Shown in pieces: positions 1 through 6,916 of a DNA stretch of 8,791 nucleotides; the stretch's first letter is position 1; each line of letters opens with the position of its first letter. Source of the stretch: UBA6624 sp964343345 [NCBI: uncultured bacterium] (lineage in GTDB: Bacteria; UBP7; UBA6624); the NCBI GenBank assembly GCA_964343345.1, contig CAYFJE010000046.1, positions 1 to 8,791 of the forward strand. The letters are read 5' to 3'. The notes beneath the pieces are model-generated. The model was not told the origin of the DNA. It saw only the letters and a program-made list of their open reading frames with translations, and did not search any database. The translations under genes and the position numbers were made by a program.

Positions 1-2
1 TT

Positions 3-86
3 GCAACAAGAGTCAATTTTGTGAACAACATTCCAACTGCAAGAATTTGTTTTGACAAGGAAGAAAAACCAATTAGCTGCAATTAA
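3..86 (+). CDS. Possible C-terminal end of an unidentified gene running in from the left edge
   Basis: A stop-free plus-strand frame enters from the window edge and ends at TAA (84-86), giving 27 residues that finish in KPISCN. I do not recognise it and the stretch is too short to rest on. If real, the gene would converge on the tRNA. A competing reading exists on the minus strand: an ATG at 31-29 opens a hydrophobic start (MLFTKLTLVA) that runs off the left edge and could be a signal peptide, but no convincing ribosome-binding site precedes it. At most one of the two is likely real. The rest of positions 87-169 holds no gene I can support. Confidence 0.22.
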   Translation, partial: ATRVNFVNNIPTARICFDKEEKPISCN

Positions 87-169
87 TACTAATATCTGAC
101 TTCAAAAGGAAAAGCTTCCCCGATCATCTCCAGTAAATACCCTCTAAAGAATTAAAAGTTTCAAAAATA

Positions 170-240
170 CTGGGGAACTAGGATTCGAACCTAGATTCCC
201 GGTTCCAGAGACCGGTGTCTTGCCCTTAGACGATTCCCCA
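170..240 (-). tRNA. tRNA-Gln (anticodon CUG)
   Basis: The minus strand folds into a complete 71-nt cloverleaf. The acceptor stem is TGGGGAA (240-234) paired with TTCCCCA (177-171), followed by discriminator G at 170. The D arm has a 3-bp GTC/GAC stem. The anticodon stem CCGGT/ACCGG encloses the loop CTCTGGA, whose anticodon CTG reads CAG (Gln). The variable loop is 4 nt, and the T arm is CTAGG-TTCGAAT-CCTAG. The acceptor, anticodon stem and G discriminator resemble bacterial tRNA-Gln. The 3' CCA is not encoded (TAT follows the discriminator), so a CCA-adding enzyme is required. The gene starts 13 nt after the stop codon of the lipoprotein cyclophilin on the same strand, and I see no clear promoter in between, so co-transcription is possible. 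Confidence 0.95.
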
Positions 241-253
241 AAGAACTAGCGAA

Positions 254-1171
254 CTAATCTTCTATCTTGACTACAGAATAATCATGGTCTCTTTTGTTTT
301 CAATGATTACTTCAACCATCTCAACATCTTGAACAGGCCTATCTCTACCGTCAGTCGGCAAATTACATATCCTGTCAACAACATTCATCCCCTCAATAAC
401 TTTTCCAAAAACAGTGTGCATTCCATCTAAGAAAACATTATCTGTATGATTGATGAAAAACTGGCTCCCATTTGTTCCAGGACCAGCATTTGCCATAGAG
501 ATTGTTCCATACTTGTTTGAAACAGAAGGTAAGGATTCATCAAAAGCATAACCTTTTGCTTTTAGAGAAGACAACTGAGAAGAACCTTCTTTTGCCATCT
601 CAGCATAAATAACACGAAACTCTTCATTCAACTCATCTTCCAACTCTTTGTCTTCTCTTATTTTTTCTAAAAATTCTTGTAGCTCTTTTTGACTGTTTAT
701 TCCTTTTCTTCTCCAAAGCTCTTGTTGTGCAGCTTGTTGAAGCTGCTGTGCATCTGCTTGTGCAGGTATCTCATCAAGGCCCAAAGCCTTTCCGTTAATT
801 TCGTTTGCAAACCTATAACCTGGACCACCTGTCCCAGTTCCTTGAGGGTCTCCGCCTTGGGCCATAAAACCCTTGATAATCCTATGGAAAATCACCCCAT
901 TATAAAAATTCGAATCTGCAAGAGACACAAAACTTGCAACTGTATTTGGAGCTGCATCCTCATATAACTCAATAACGATATCTCCCATATTTGTCTTTAT
1001 AGTTGCAATAGGGTTGTTTTCACTTTGTTTCATAATCTCTTCACCTTCTTCAATAACTGTATCTGGAATTTGCACTTCTCTTACCTGAACTTGAGAACCA
1101 TTTGCATCATTAACACTTGGTTTGCAGCCAAAAAGAATCACTGACATCAATGCTAAAAAAACTTTTTTCAT
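254..1171 (-). CDS. Predicted lipoprotein peptidyl-prolyl isomerase (cyclophilin) with long helical insertion
   Basis: This is a predicted cyclophilin-type prolyl cis-trans isomerase anchored outside the cytoplasmic membrane. Numbering is from the ATG at 1171. MKKVFLALMSVILFGC is a lipoprotein signal peptide with lipobox LFGC and acylated C16. After a polar linker the cyclophilin fold covers about residues 54-294. Active-site equivalents of human CypA are kept: R97, F102, M103 and Q105 in FHRIIKGFMAQGGD, Q237 and F239 in NGSQFF, then L248 and H252; W121 is replaced by F247. About 85 extra residues (roughly 125-218), Gln/Glu/Lys-rich and helix-prone, interrupt the fold between FANEI and YGTISMANAG. 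The start at 1171 gives a classic signal peptide and lies 10 nt after the upstream stop. An in-frame ATG at 1195, with GGGGGA 10 nt upstream, would add eight residues and overlap the previous gene by 14 nt. Family is certain; lipidation and start are likely. Confidence 0.9.
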   Translation of the reverse strand: MKKVFLALMSVILFGCKPSVNDANGSQVQVREVQIPDTVIEEGEEIMKQSENNPIATIKTNMGDIVIELYEDAAPNTVASFVSLADSNFYNGVIFHRIIKGFMAQGGDPQGTGTGGPGYRFANEINGKALGLDEIPAQADAQQLQQAAQQELWRRKGINSQKELQEFLEKIREDKELEDELNEEFRVIYAEMAKEGSSQLSSLKAKGYAFDESLPSVSNKYGTISMANAGPGTNGSQFFINHTDNVFLDGMHTVFGKVIEGMNVVDRICNLPTDGRDRPVQDVEMVEVIIENKRDHDYSVVKIED

Positions 1172-1181
1172 AACTTCAATT

Positions 1182-2705
1182 CTACTCGTTAACATATCTA
1201 ACCATCCCCCAGCTAAAAAGATTGTTGTTGTCTTTTATTGAAAAATACATTTCTTTTTCATTGTTCATCCAGATTTGCCAATTGAATCCAAGGTCATCGA
1301 AACTGAAATTCCATATACCATTTTCATACAACCCTACTGATTCATAGCGATTTCCCCATAGGTCTATAGCCATAACCAAATTACCGCTCTCGTCTATAAG
1401 AAAATAATGATTTGTAATATTTTCTCCTGCAATAATTTTTAAAACAATAAAACCCGAAATTTCAAAAGAGTTTCCATAGAGTTCTTTTTCAACTACCACT
1501 TTTAGATTTTCAATAGCTGTATTTCCTGTTTGAGCAATTTGAGCCTCTCCATCAATCAAAAAATGATCTAAAAAATAAACTGGAGAATCGTTAAAATGTG
1601 GCTTATATGAAGCACCGAGCCACGGAAATACCTCTTTAACCCGATTGATTATCACGGGGCTAAAAGGACGATGGCTTTTTTCGACATCAACTTCAACAGA
1701 ATTTATTGAATCCACAACCTCAAAACCGGAAACGACTTGTCCAAAAACAGAATATTTGCCATCAAGGTTTCTCACCCTTTCCGTATCTTCAACAGGAATA
1801 AACCATTGACTCCCGTTGGTGTCAGGTCCGGCATTTGCCATAGAGAGAATATAAGGAACATGCTTGAGTTCATCATGTATTTCATTTTCAAATTCGTATC
1901 CAGGACCTCCCCAGCCTGTCCCAGTTGGATCACCACACTGATTCACAAAGCCAAGAATAATACGATGACATATAGTGCCATTAAAAAATCCTGATCTTGA
2001 AAGGTTTAAGAAATTTCCAGAAGTTTTGGGAGTCTTGTCAAAAAACAATTCAACAAAATAATTCCCGTAATTTGTTTCAACCTCCAATACAGGATTCAAG
2101 TAGATGGAACTATCGAAATTCAAAACCTCTGCATCTTTGACAACAACAGAATTCTCTTGCACGACAAAAAGACCCGAATGGGTCATTGGGTTCATTTTCG
2201 TAATGACCTTTGATCCAAGAATTGGAAAACCTTGATCTGTTGTAATCACTTCACCTCTAATTTCCCATTTCCAAAAACCATCTTCAGACTCTTCTGATAA
2301 ATCAATTTTTCTTGAAAAAACATCACCTCCTACATTAAGAATTTTCGCACCTGAGAATGGAGAATCTTTCAATTGGAAAAACGGAAATGATGCATCCTCA
2401 TATTCAATTTCAGAATTAAACAACACCTCTTCACCATCAATTAAATGATAACCTTTACAACTCTCATGAACATGCCCTTTCGTCACAAATTCTTCATAGT
2501 GCTCCTGTAAACAAACGATTTTAGTCTTGCTCCCATCACCTCTGCTCATCGAGTATTCAAAACGATCTTCAAAATTAAAGAATTCGACATTAACTTCTTC
2601 TACATGATTTTCAATAACAGGATTAGTTAAACCCCCTGAAAAATCATAAGTGATACGACTAAACTCCAAATCCACAATCAAAGAACTTAAGATGACCAAA
2701 AACAT
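1182..2705 (-). CDS. Exported multidomain protein with a central, divergent cyclophilin domain
   Basis: This 507-residue protein begins with a short hydrophobic segment (about residues 1-11) that suggests export, although the n-region lacks positive charge. Residues ~20-200 are unrecognised, acidic and probably beta-rich, with C65 and C83. A cyclophilin domain spans ~205-357: R248, F253, Q256, Q300 and F302 match CypA R55, F60, Q63, Q111 and F113. The M61, W121 and H126 equivalents are V254, N313 and Y318, and C246 and C257 flank the catalytic motif, so activity may be reduced or substrate choice altered. Residues ~358-507 form a second unrecognised region rich in aromatics and Asn. The ATG is preceded in frame by TAG four codons upstream, which fixes the longest start; no good ribosome-binding site is visible. 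It is the first gene of a pair with the lipoprotein cyclophilin, 10 nt apart. A chaperone role for exported proteins is inference. Confidence 0.85.
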   Translation of the reverse strand: MFLVILSSLIVDLEFSRITYDFSGGLTNPVIENHVEEVNVEFFNFEDRFEYSMSRGDGSKTKIVCLQEHYEEFVTKGHVHESCKGYHLIDGEEVLFNSEIEYEDASFPFFQLKDSPFSGAKILNVGGDVFSRKIDLSEESEDGFWKWEIRGEVITTDQGFPILGSKVITKMNPMTHSGLFVVQENSVVVKDAEVLNFDSSIYLNPVLEVETNYGNYFVELFFDKTPKTSGNFLNLSRSGFFNGTICHRIILGFVNQCGDPTGTGWGGPGYEFENEIHDELKHVPYILSMANAGPDTNGSQWFIPVEDTERVRNLDGKYSVFGQVVSGFEVVDSINSVEVDVEKSHRPFSPVIINRVKEVFPWLGASYKPHFNDSPVYFLDHFLIDGEAQIAQTGNTAIENLKVVVEKELYGNSFEISGFIVLKIIAGENITNHYFLIDESGNLVMAIDLWGNRYESVGLYENGIWNFSFDDLGFNWQIWMNNEKEMYFSIKDNNNLFSWGMVRYVNE

Positions 2706-2721
2706 AGCGACATACTATACT
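2692..2721 (+). promoter_or_regulatory. Candidate promoter for the GT-C gene
   Basis: TATACT (2716-2721) matches the -10 consensus at five of six positions. ATGACC (2692-2697), 18 nt upstream, matches TTGACA at four of six. Transcription would begin around 2728 and leave a leader of only about 10 nt before the ATG at 2738, which fits the lack of a Shine-Dalgarno there. The -35 lies inside the start of the divergent minus-strand gene. On the opposite strand, TATAGT in the same ACTATACTAT sequence could serve that gene. This is pattern matching only. Confidence 0.35.
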
Positions 2722-2737
2722 ATTAAAAAAACAATAA

Positions 2738-4153
2738 ATGAGCAAAACCAGAAACAAAATCAATAAAAATCTTTTTTATCTTTTTTTAGGAGTTGGAATA
2801 TTCTTAAGAACATTTCAACTAAAAGAAAATCCTTTGTGGGCAGATGAAGCATTTACTCAATACTGGAGTAAATCAATAATAAAAGGAGAATGGAAATGGC
2901 TCTGGGAAATAGATTTCAATCCACCTCTTTACTATATTGTCCAGTCTCCTTTTAGTCACTTTTCTTCAAGTTTTTTCCCGAATGAAATTTCTGCAAGAAT
3001 CCCTTCTTTAATCTTTGAACTTGTGTTTATATTTCTAGCATATAAATTTCTAAAATTAAAAACAAAAAATAATCTTCAGGATGTTTTTCTAATACTCTGG
3101 ATGGTAAGCCCAGCAGCGATAGAAGCAACAAGGACAGGAAGAGGATACACACTTTTACTACTTTTTAGTTTTATAGCTTGGAGAAAAATAAAAGCAGTAC
3201 TTGGAAAAGCTGATGTAAAAGACAAAACAATATTCACAATAGCAACTACAGGAATGCTTTACACACACTATTATGGATTCCTTATACTTGGAGGCCTTTT
3301 CCTATATTCATCTTCAATGAGAAGAACAAAAGAATTCCTTTTGTCTGTAATTCCGACGATACTTCTTTTCCTTCCATGGCTCCCAAAATTTCTAATTCAA
3401 CTCAACAGAGGAAATGAAATGATACAAGGCATAACACCTACAAGAATACCTCGAGGATTGATTTCAATTTTTTCAGGACAAACAATATTTTTAGAAAATT
3501 TCGGAATAGAAAACAAAGACCTTGTTCTCTGTTTTTTTATAGGTGGATTGATGTGTTTTCTTCTTCTGAAATCTATAAATTACAAAAACAAAATACTTAT
3601 CTTTGAAGCTTTTTCAATACCATTGCTCGCAATGATTTTCAGTATTTTTGGATTAGAAATCTGGGAAGAATACTGGTTCCTTCCTGGAATACCCGCAATA
3701 ATTATTTTGATTGCAAAAGGATTGGAAAAAATTCCAAAAAGAAAATCTATTTATTTTTACCCTCTTGTCCTAGCCTTGTCTTATGTTTCTCTACAAATAT
3801 CTTATTATTCTCATCAAGAATGGAATCTAACTAAAGGAAAAGAGGCAATTTTTGCAAATACCCCTTTTGACATATATCCTTTGAAATTCGTTCTTCAAGA
3901 AGAAAATCTAGAGGATTATGAATCAACCTACTCTCATTACAAAAACGAAAAAAACTACGGATCGATAATTGGAGAAAAAATATGCCTTGAATCACAAAAA
4001 ACAAAAAAAAGTTTTTTTGTCGCTGGATCTTTTGACCCTGTACCGTCAGGCGGAATTATTAAAAACCTAGAAGAATGTAAAAATTTAAAATTAATAAAAG
4101 AAAAAATAGGAAGAAGGGTTTTTCTCTATGAATACAAAAATACAAATAACTAA
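2738..4153 (+). CDS. GT-C fold membrane glycosyltransferase (GT39/ArnT-like)
   Basis: This 471-residue protein has many hydrophobic segments over residues ~12-355 and a soluble, probably extracytoplasmic tail of ~110 residues. GT-C hallmarks appear in order: LWADEAFT at 33-40 with the D36-E37 pair expected in the first external loop, NPPLYY at 61-66, a degenerate E..R..GY segment (129-137) before a transmembrane helix, and LYTHYYG at 174-180. Such enzymes transfer a sugar from a polyprenyl-phosphate donor to a lipid, protein or glycan on the outer face of the membrane. The acceptor cannot be read from sequence. The ATG has no Shine-Dalgarno; a promoter-like element sits just upstream. The gene stands alone on its strand: 32 bp from the divergent cyclophilin gene, with its stop overlapping the stop of the convergent gene. 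A donor-making candidate lies at 6917-7639. Confidence 0.85.
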   Translation: MSKTRNKINKNLFYLFLGVGIFLRTFQLKENPLWADEAFTQYWSKSIIKGEWKWLWEIDFNPPLYYIVQSPFSHFSSSFFPNEISARIPSLIFELVFIFLAYKFLKLKTKNNLQDVFLILWMVSPAAIEATRTGRGYTLLLLFSFIAWRKIKAVLGKADVKDKTIFTIATTGMLYTHYYGFLILGGLFLYSSSMRRTKEFLLSVIPTILLFLPWLPKFLIQLNRGNEMIQGITPTRIPRGLISIFSGQTIFLENFGIENKDLVLCFFIGGLMCFLLLKSINYKNKILIFEAFSIPLLAMIFSIFGLEIWEEYWFLPGIPAIIILIAKGLEKIPKRKSIYFYPLVLALSYVSLQISYYSHQEWNLTKGKEAIFANTPFDIYPLKFVLQEENLEDYESTYSHYKNEKNYGSIIGEKICLESQKTKKSFFVAGSFDPVPSGGIIKNLEECKNLKLIKEKIGRRVFLYEYKNTNN

Positions 4154-6915
4154 GAAAAATAATTGCTCAATTTCTTTATCTTTTGACCTAATTCAGAAAA
4201 TTCATTAATATCAAGTTTTATAGCAATCTCTTTAGCATCTAAAAAAGAAGTTTTTGAATTATCTTTTTCTCCAACCTGATACTCAAATTCAGATTGGTGA
4301 CAAAGCATTTTTGCTAAACCTAAATCATCTTTTGAATCTTCAAAAATGCCCCTTGCTTTTTTTAAGTGTTTTTTACCATTCGATACATCATTCTTTGCAA
4401 GACATAAGTCAGCATAAAAACAATCAGCCCTCCCTTTAATCCAAGCGATATCGATGTTTTTTGAGATACTTATAGCACGATTCAAATAAACCTCAGCATC
4501 ATCAAGATTCTTCAATTTTAGAAACAGCTCGCCCAAGCTTATGCAAACAGAAGCGATTCGGAATGACTCATTTGTTCCTTCATACATCTCCAAAGCTTCT
4601 AAGTAATACTTTTCTGCTTCTTCGAAGTTATTATTGTAGAAAGCCATAAAACCTAAATAGCTAGAACAAAAACCAATTCCTGTGAAGTTGCCCAATTCTT
4701 TAAACAAGCTGAATGCTTTTCTGTATCTCTTTTCAGCTTGCTGAAATTTTCCATTATTGAAATTCATATTTGCAAGATTGGCAAGAATAACACCTTCATT
4801 CTCTTTCCCTTCGCCTTTTTCCTCAATAACACTTAGAGCCTCGAGATAATAATTCTCAGAATCTTTGTAATTGTTTGACTCAACACTAAAATCACCGAGG
4901 CTCGAAAGAACTCTCACCTGCCCTTCAAAATCATTATTTTTTTTGTAAAAACTTAAAGAAGACTTGAGTCTTGATATTGTTTTTTCACTAGGATTAAATC
5001 TTATTGAAACTATCCCGTAAAGCTCGCTAATTACAATCTTTGACAATTCACTGAGATTTTTTTCTTCTATAGCCTCGTTGAAAATTTTTTCAAGTTTCCT
5101 GAGTGAACCAAGGCTAAAAAAAGTTTCTAGCAAAATAGTTGCGACACTTTTAACTTGCAGATCATCTCCTAAATCACATGAGTATCCAAATGCTTTAACC
5201 AAATTATCTGAATCATAAAAAAACTGTTTTCTCTTCAATTGAAACTTCGAACCTCTAAATATTTTCTGAACCTGGCTTCTCTCGCCAAATTTTGAATAAT
5301 AAAGAACAAGACTCTTTTTTAAATTATTTTTTTCTGAATCTGAAAAAAGACTTTCAAACTTCTCTTCGATAAACTCTTTAACAGATCCATAAATTCTTAC
5401 TCTTTCAAAACTTCTTTCAGGGGTCTCAACACATATTAAACTTTTTTCCCTTAGAGATTGAAGGATTTCTATTGCCATAAAATCAAAATAAGAATCAAAA
5501 CATTTCTCAACAAGATCGAGAGTTGAATCTGAATTGAAGATAGCCATTGCAGCAAGCATTTTTTTTTCATCAGCATCCAAGAGTTCCCAAGACCAATTTA
5601 TCGTCGCGAAAAGAGTTCTTTGCCTTTTAGGTAAATCCTGTCTTTTGCTAATTAGTATCTTGAAGCTTTCTTCCAGCCTGTTTAAGATGCTTTCTAAAGA
5701 AAGGAAATTTACCCTTGAGGCTGCCAGTTCGATTGCCAATGGTGAAAAATCAACTTTTTGAACTATTTTTTTAATCGTCTCAAGATCACTATCTTCCAAA
5801 GATCCAGAATTTATTTTCTTTGCACGGTTTACAAACAAATCAAGAGCATCCTCAGCGTTTAAGGGTTCGAGATTTAAAACCTTCTCCTCCCTCAACTTTA
5901 TCAGGTCCCTGCTCGTGAGGATTAAATAAACATTTTTAAGCGGCAAAAAAACATTCAAAATCAATCTTGCAACCTCTTTTGAAACTTGCTCTACATTATC
6001 AAAAATAATAAGAATGTCTCCAATCTCAGAAAAATAACTAGAAAGAATTTCAAAATGCTCTTTCTCTGAACTTGGACTTGGACTTGGAATAGAGAAAACA
6101 CCTCTTAAACAAGAGAAAACTGAATCAATATCCTTAGAACTAGAAAGGTCAATAAACCATGCCCCTCCTTTTTGTTGAAATTGTTTTGAATTTCTGATTG
6201 CAAACTCTCTAGAAAGACTTGTTTTCCCAGTTCCACCTGGTCCAAAAATATTAATCAACCTGCTCTTTTCTTTTAGAAGCCTCTTCAAAAAATTTATCTC
6301 ATCACTTCTTCCAAAAAAATCTTCTAAGTGATCTTTTATATTTGTTTTAGAAGATTCATCAAGGTTTAATTTTTTGAACTTTCTTTCAGAAAGCACTTTC
6401 GGTAAAATCTGAAAAAGGAAAATTTTTTCTTTTTTTTCACCCTGGTAAAAATAACCTTTTTCCTCGAAAATTGAGTCTTCAGATATCCTATTCTCTACAG
6501 AAGAAAAAAAGTCTTTTGTCACAAGTGTTTGTCCGGGATTACAAATTCGAGAAACCTCTTCAGAAACTTTGATACTTTCATTTGAAGAATCAATTCCTAT
6601 TTTCACCCTGAAGCCTCTATAACTTCCATCTTCGCAACCTTCAGGAAGGTTGATTAACGATTTTGGCCAATCTAGCTCAAACAAACCTACTTGAATGGAA
6701 TTTGAAAACCTTATTGCATTGAGCGATTTTTCGAAAATTATGACAAATTTCTGCTCTTCAGAATAGAGTATTTCCCCATTAAACCAACCTAAATACTGTT
6801 CAATGAAGCTCTTATAAACCTTAATTGCATCCCAAACATCATCTCCTATTTTCTTTTTTATGTAATCGTAGAAATGGACATCTATAAAAACACAGGATTT
6901 AATCTCTTTGTTCAA
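4150..6915 (-). CDS. Degenerate class III cyclase-like / STAND (NB-ARC-type) ATPase / TPR protein
   Basis: This is a 921-residue, probably cytoplasmic signalling protein. Residues ~5-172 resemble a class III nucleotidyl cyclase domain: FID at 10-12 keeps the first metal Asp, SRICNPGQTLVT (122-133) matches the usual (A)ARL..PGQ.LVS region, and IFLFQILP (165-172) matches the domain's end. The second metal Asp of the GD motif is replaced (E54-Q55), so catalysis is doubtful. Residues ~200-440 form a P-loop ATPase: Walker A GPGGTGKTS (225-233), Walker B ILIIFDN (301-307), LILTSRD (331-337), FSPLAIELAA (390-399). A winged-helix-like segment starts at TINWSWELL (438-446). Residues ~660-905 carry TPR-like repeats spaced 40-41 residues. 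No DNA-binding output domain or membrane segment is seen. The start is TTG, chosen because no ATG occurs until M453 and a good ribosome-binding site precedes it. Ligand and output are unknown. Confidence 0.88.
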   Translation of the reverse strand: MNKEIKSCVFIDVHFYDYIKKKIGDDVWDAIKVYKSFIEQYLGWFNGEILYSEEQKFVIIFEKSLNAIRFSNSIQVGLFELDWPKSLINLPEGCEDGSYRGFRVKIGIDSSNESIKVSEEVSRICNPGQTLVTKDFFSSVENRISEDSIFEEKGYFYQGEKKEKIFLFQILPKVLSERKFKKLNLDESSKTNIKDHLEDFFGRSDEINFLKRLLKEKSRLINIFGPGGTGKTSLSREFAIRNSKQFQQKGGAWFIDLSSSKDIDSVFSCLRGVFSIPSPSPSSEKEHFEILSSYFSEIGDILIIFDNVEQVSKEVARLILNVFLPLKNVYLILTSRDLIKLREEKVLNLEPLNAEDALDLFVNRAKKINSGSLEDSDLETIKKIVQKVDFSPLAIELAASRVNFLSLESILNRLEESFKILISKRQDLPKRQRTLFATINWSWELLDADEKKMLAAMAIFNSDSTLDLVEKCFDSYFDFMAIEILQSLREKSLICVETPERSFERVRIYGSVKEFIEEKFESLFSDSEKNNLKKSLVLYYSKFGERSQVQKIFRGSKFQLKRKQFFYDSDNLVKAFGYSCDLGDDLQVKSVATILLETFFSLGSLRKLEKIFNEAIEEKNLSELSKIVISELYGIVSIRFNPSEKTISRLKSSLSFYKKNNDFEGQVRVLSSLGDFSVESNNYKDSENYYLEALSVIEEKGEGKENEGVILANLANMNFNNGKFQQAEKRYRKAFSLFKELGNFTGIGFCSSYLGFMAFYNNNFEEAEKYYLEALEMYEGTNESFRIASVCISLGELFLKLKNLDDAEVYLNRAISISKNIDIAWIKGRADCFYADLCLAKNDVSNGKKHLKKARGIFEDSKDDLGLAKMLCHQSEFEYQVGEKDNSKTSFLDAKEIAIKLDINEFSELGQKIKKLSNYFS
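6071..6088. repeat. Three tandem copies of hexamer CTTGGA
   Basis: Three perfect copies of a 6-bp unit lie inside the STAND gene and encode a Pro-Ser-Pro-Ser-Pro-Ser run at residues 277-282, between the Walker A and Walker B motifs. A change in copy number would keep the reading frame and alter only the length of this loop. Confidence 0.9.
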
Positions 6916-6916
6916 T

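Noticed and set aside
89-127. Twelve-codon minus-strand frame downstream of the tRNA with GGAG touching its ATG
   Set aside because: The GGAG abuts the ATG with no spacing, the product is very short, and nothing supports translation.
87-240. Integration (att) site at the tRNA 3' end
   Set aside because: No direct repeat of the tRNA 3' end, integrase or mobile gene is seen; the resemblance nearby is a short imperfect inverted repeat.
689-967. Plus-strand open frame of 92 codons opposite the lipoprotein cyclophilin
   Set aside because: It is the complement of a well-supported cyclophilin coding region and has no recognisable protein features or ribosome-binding site.
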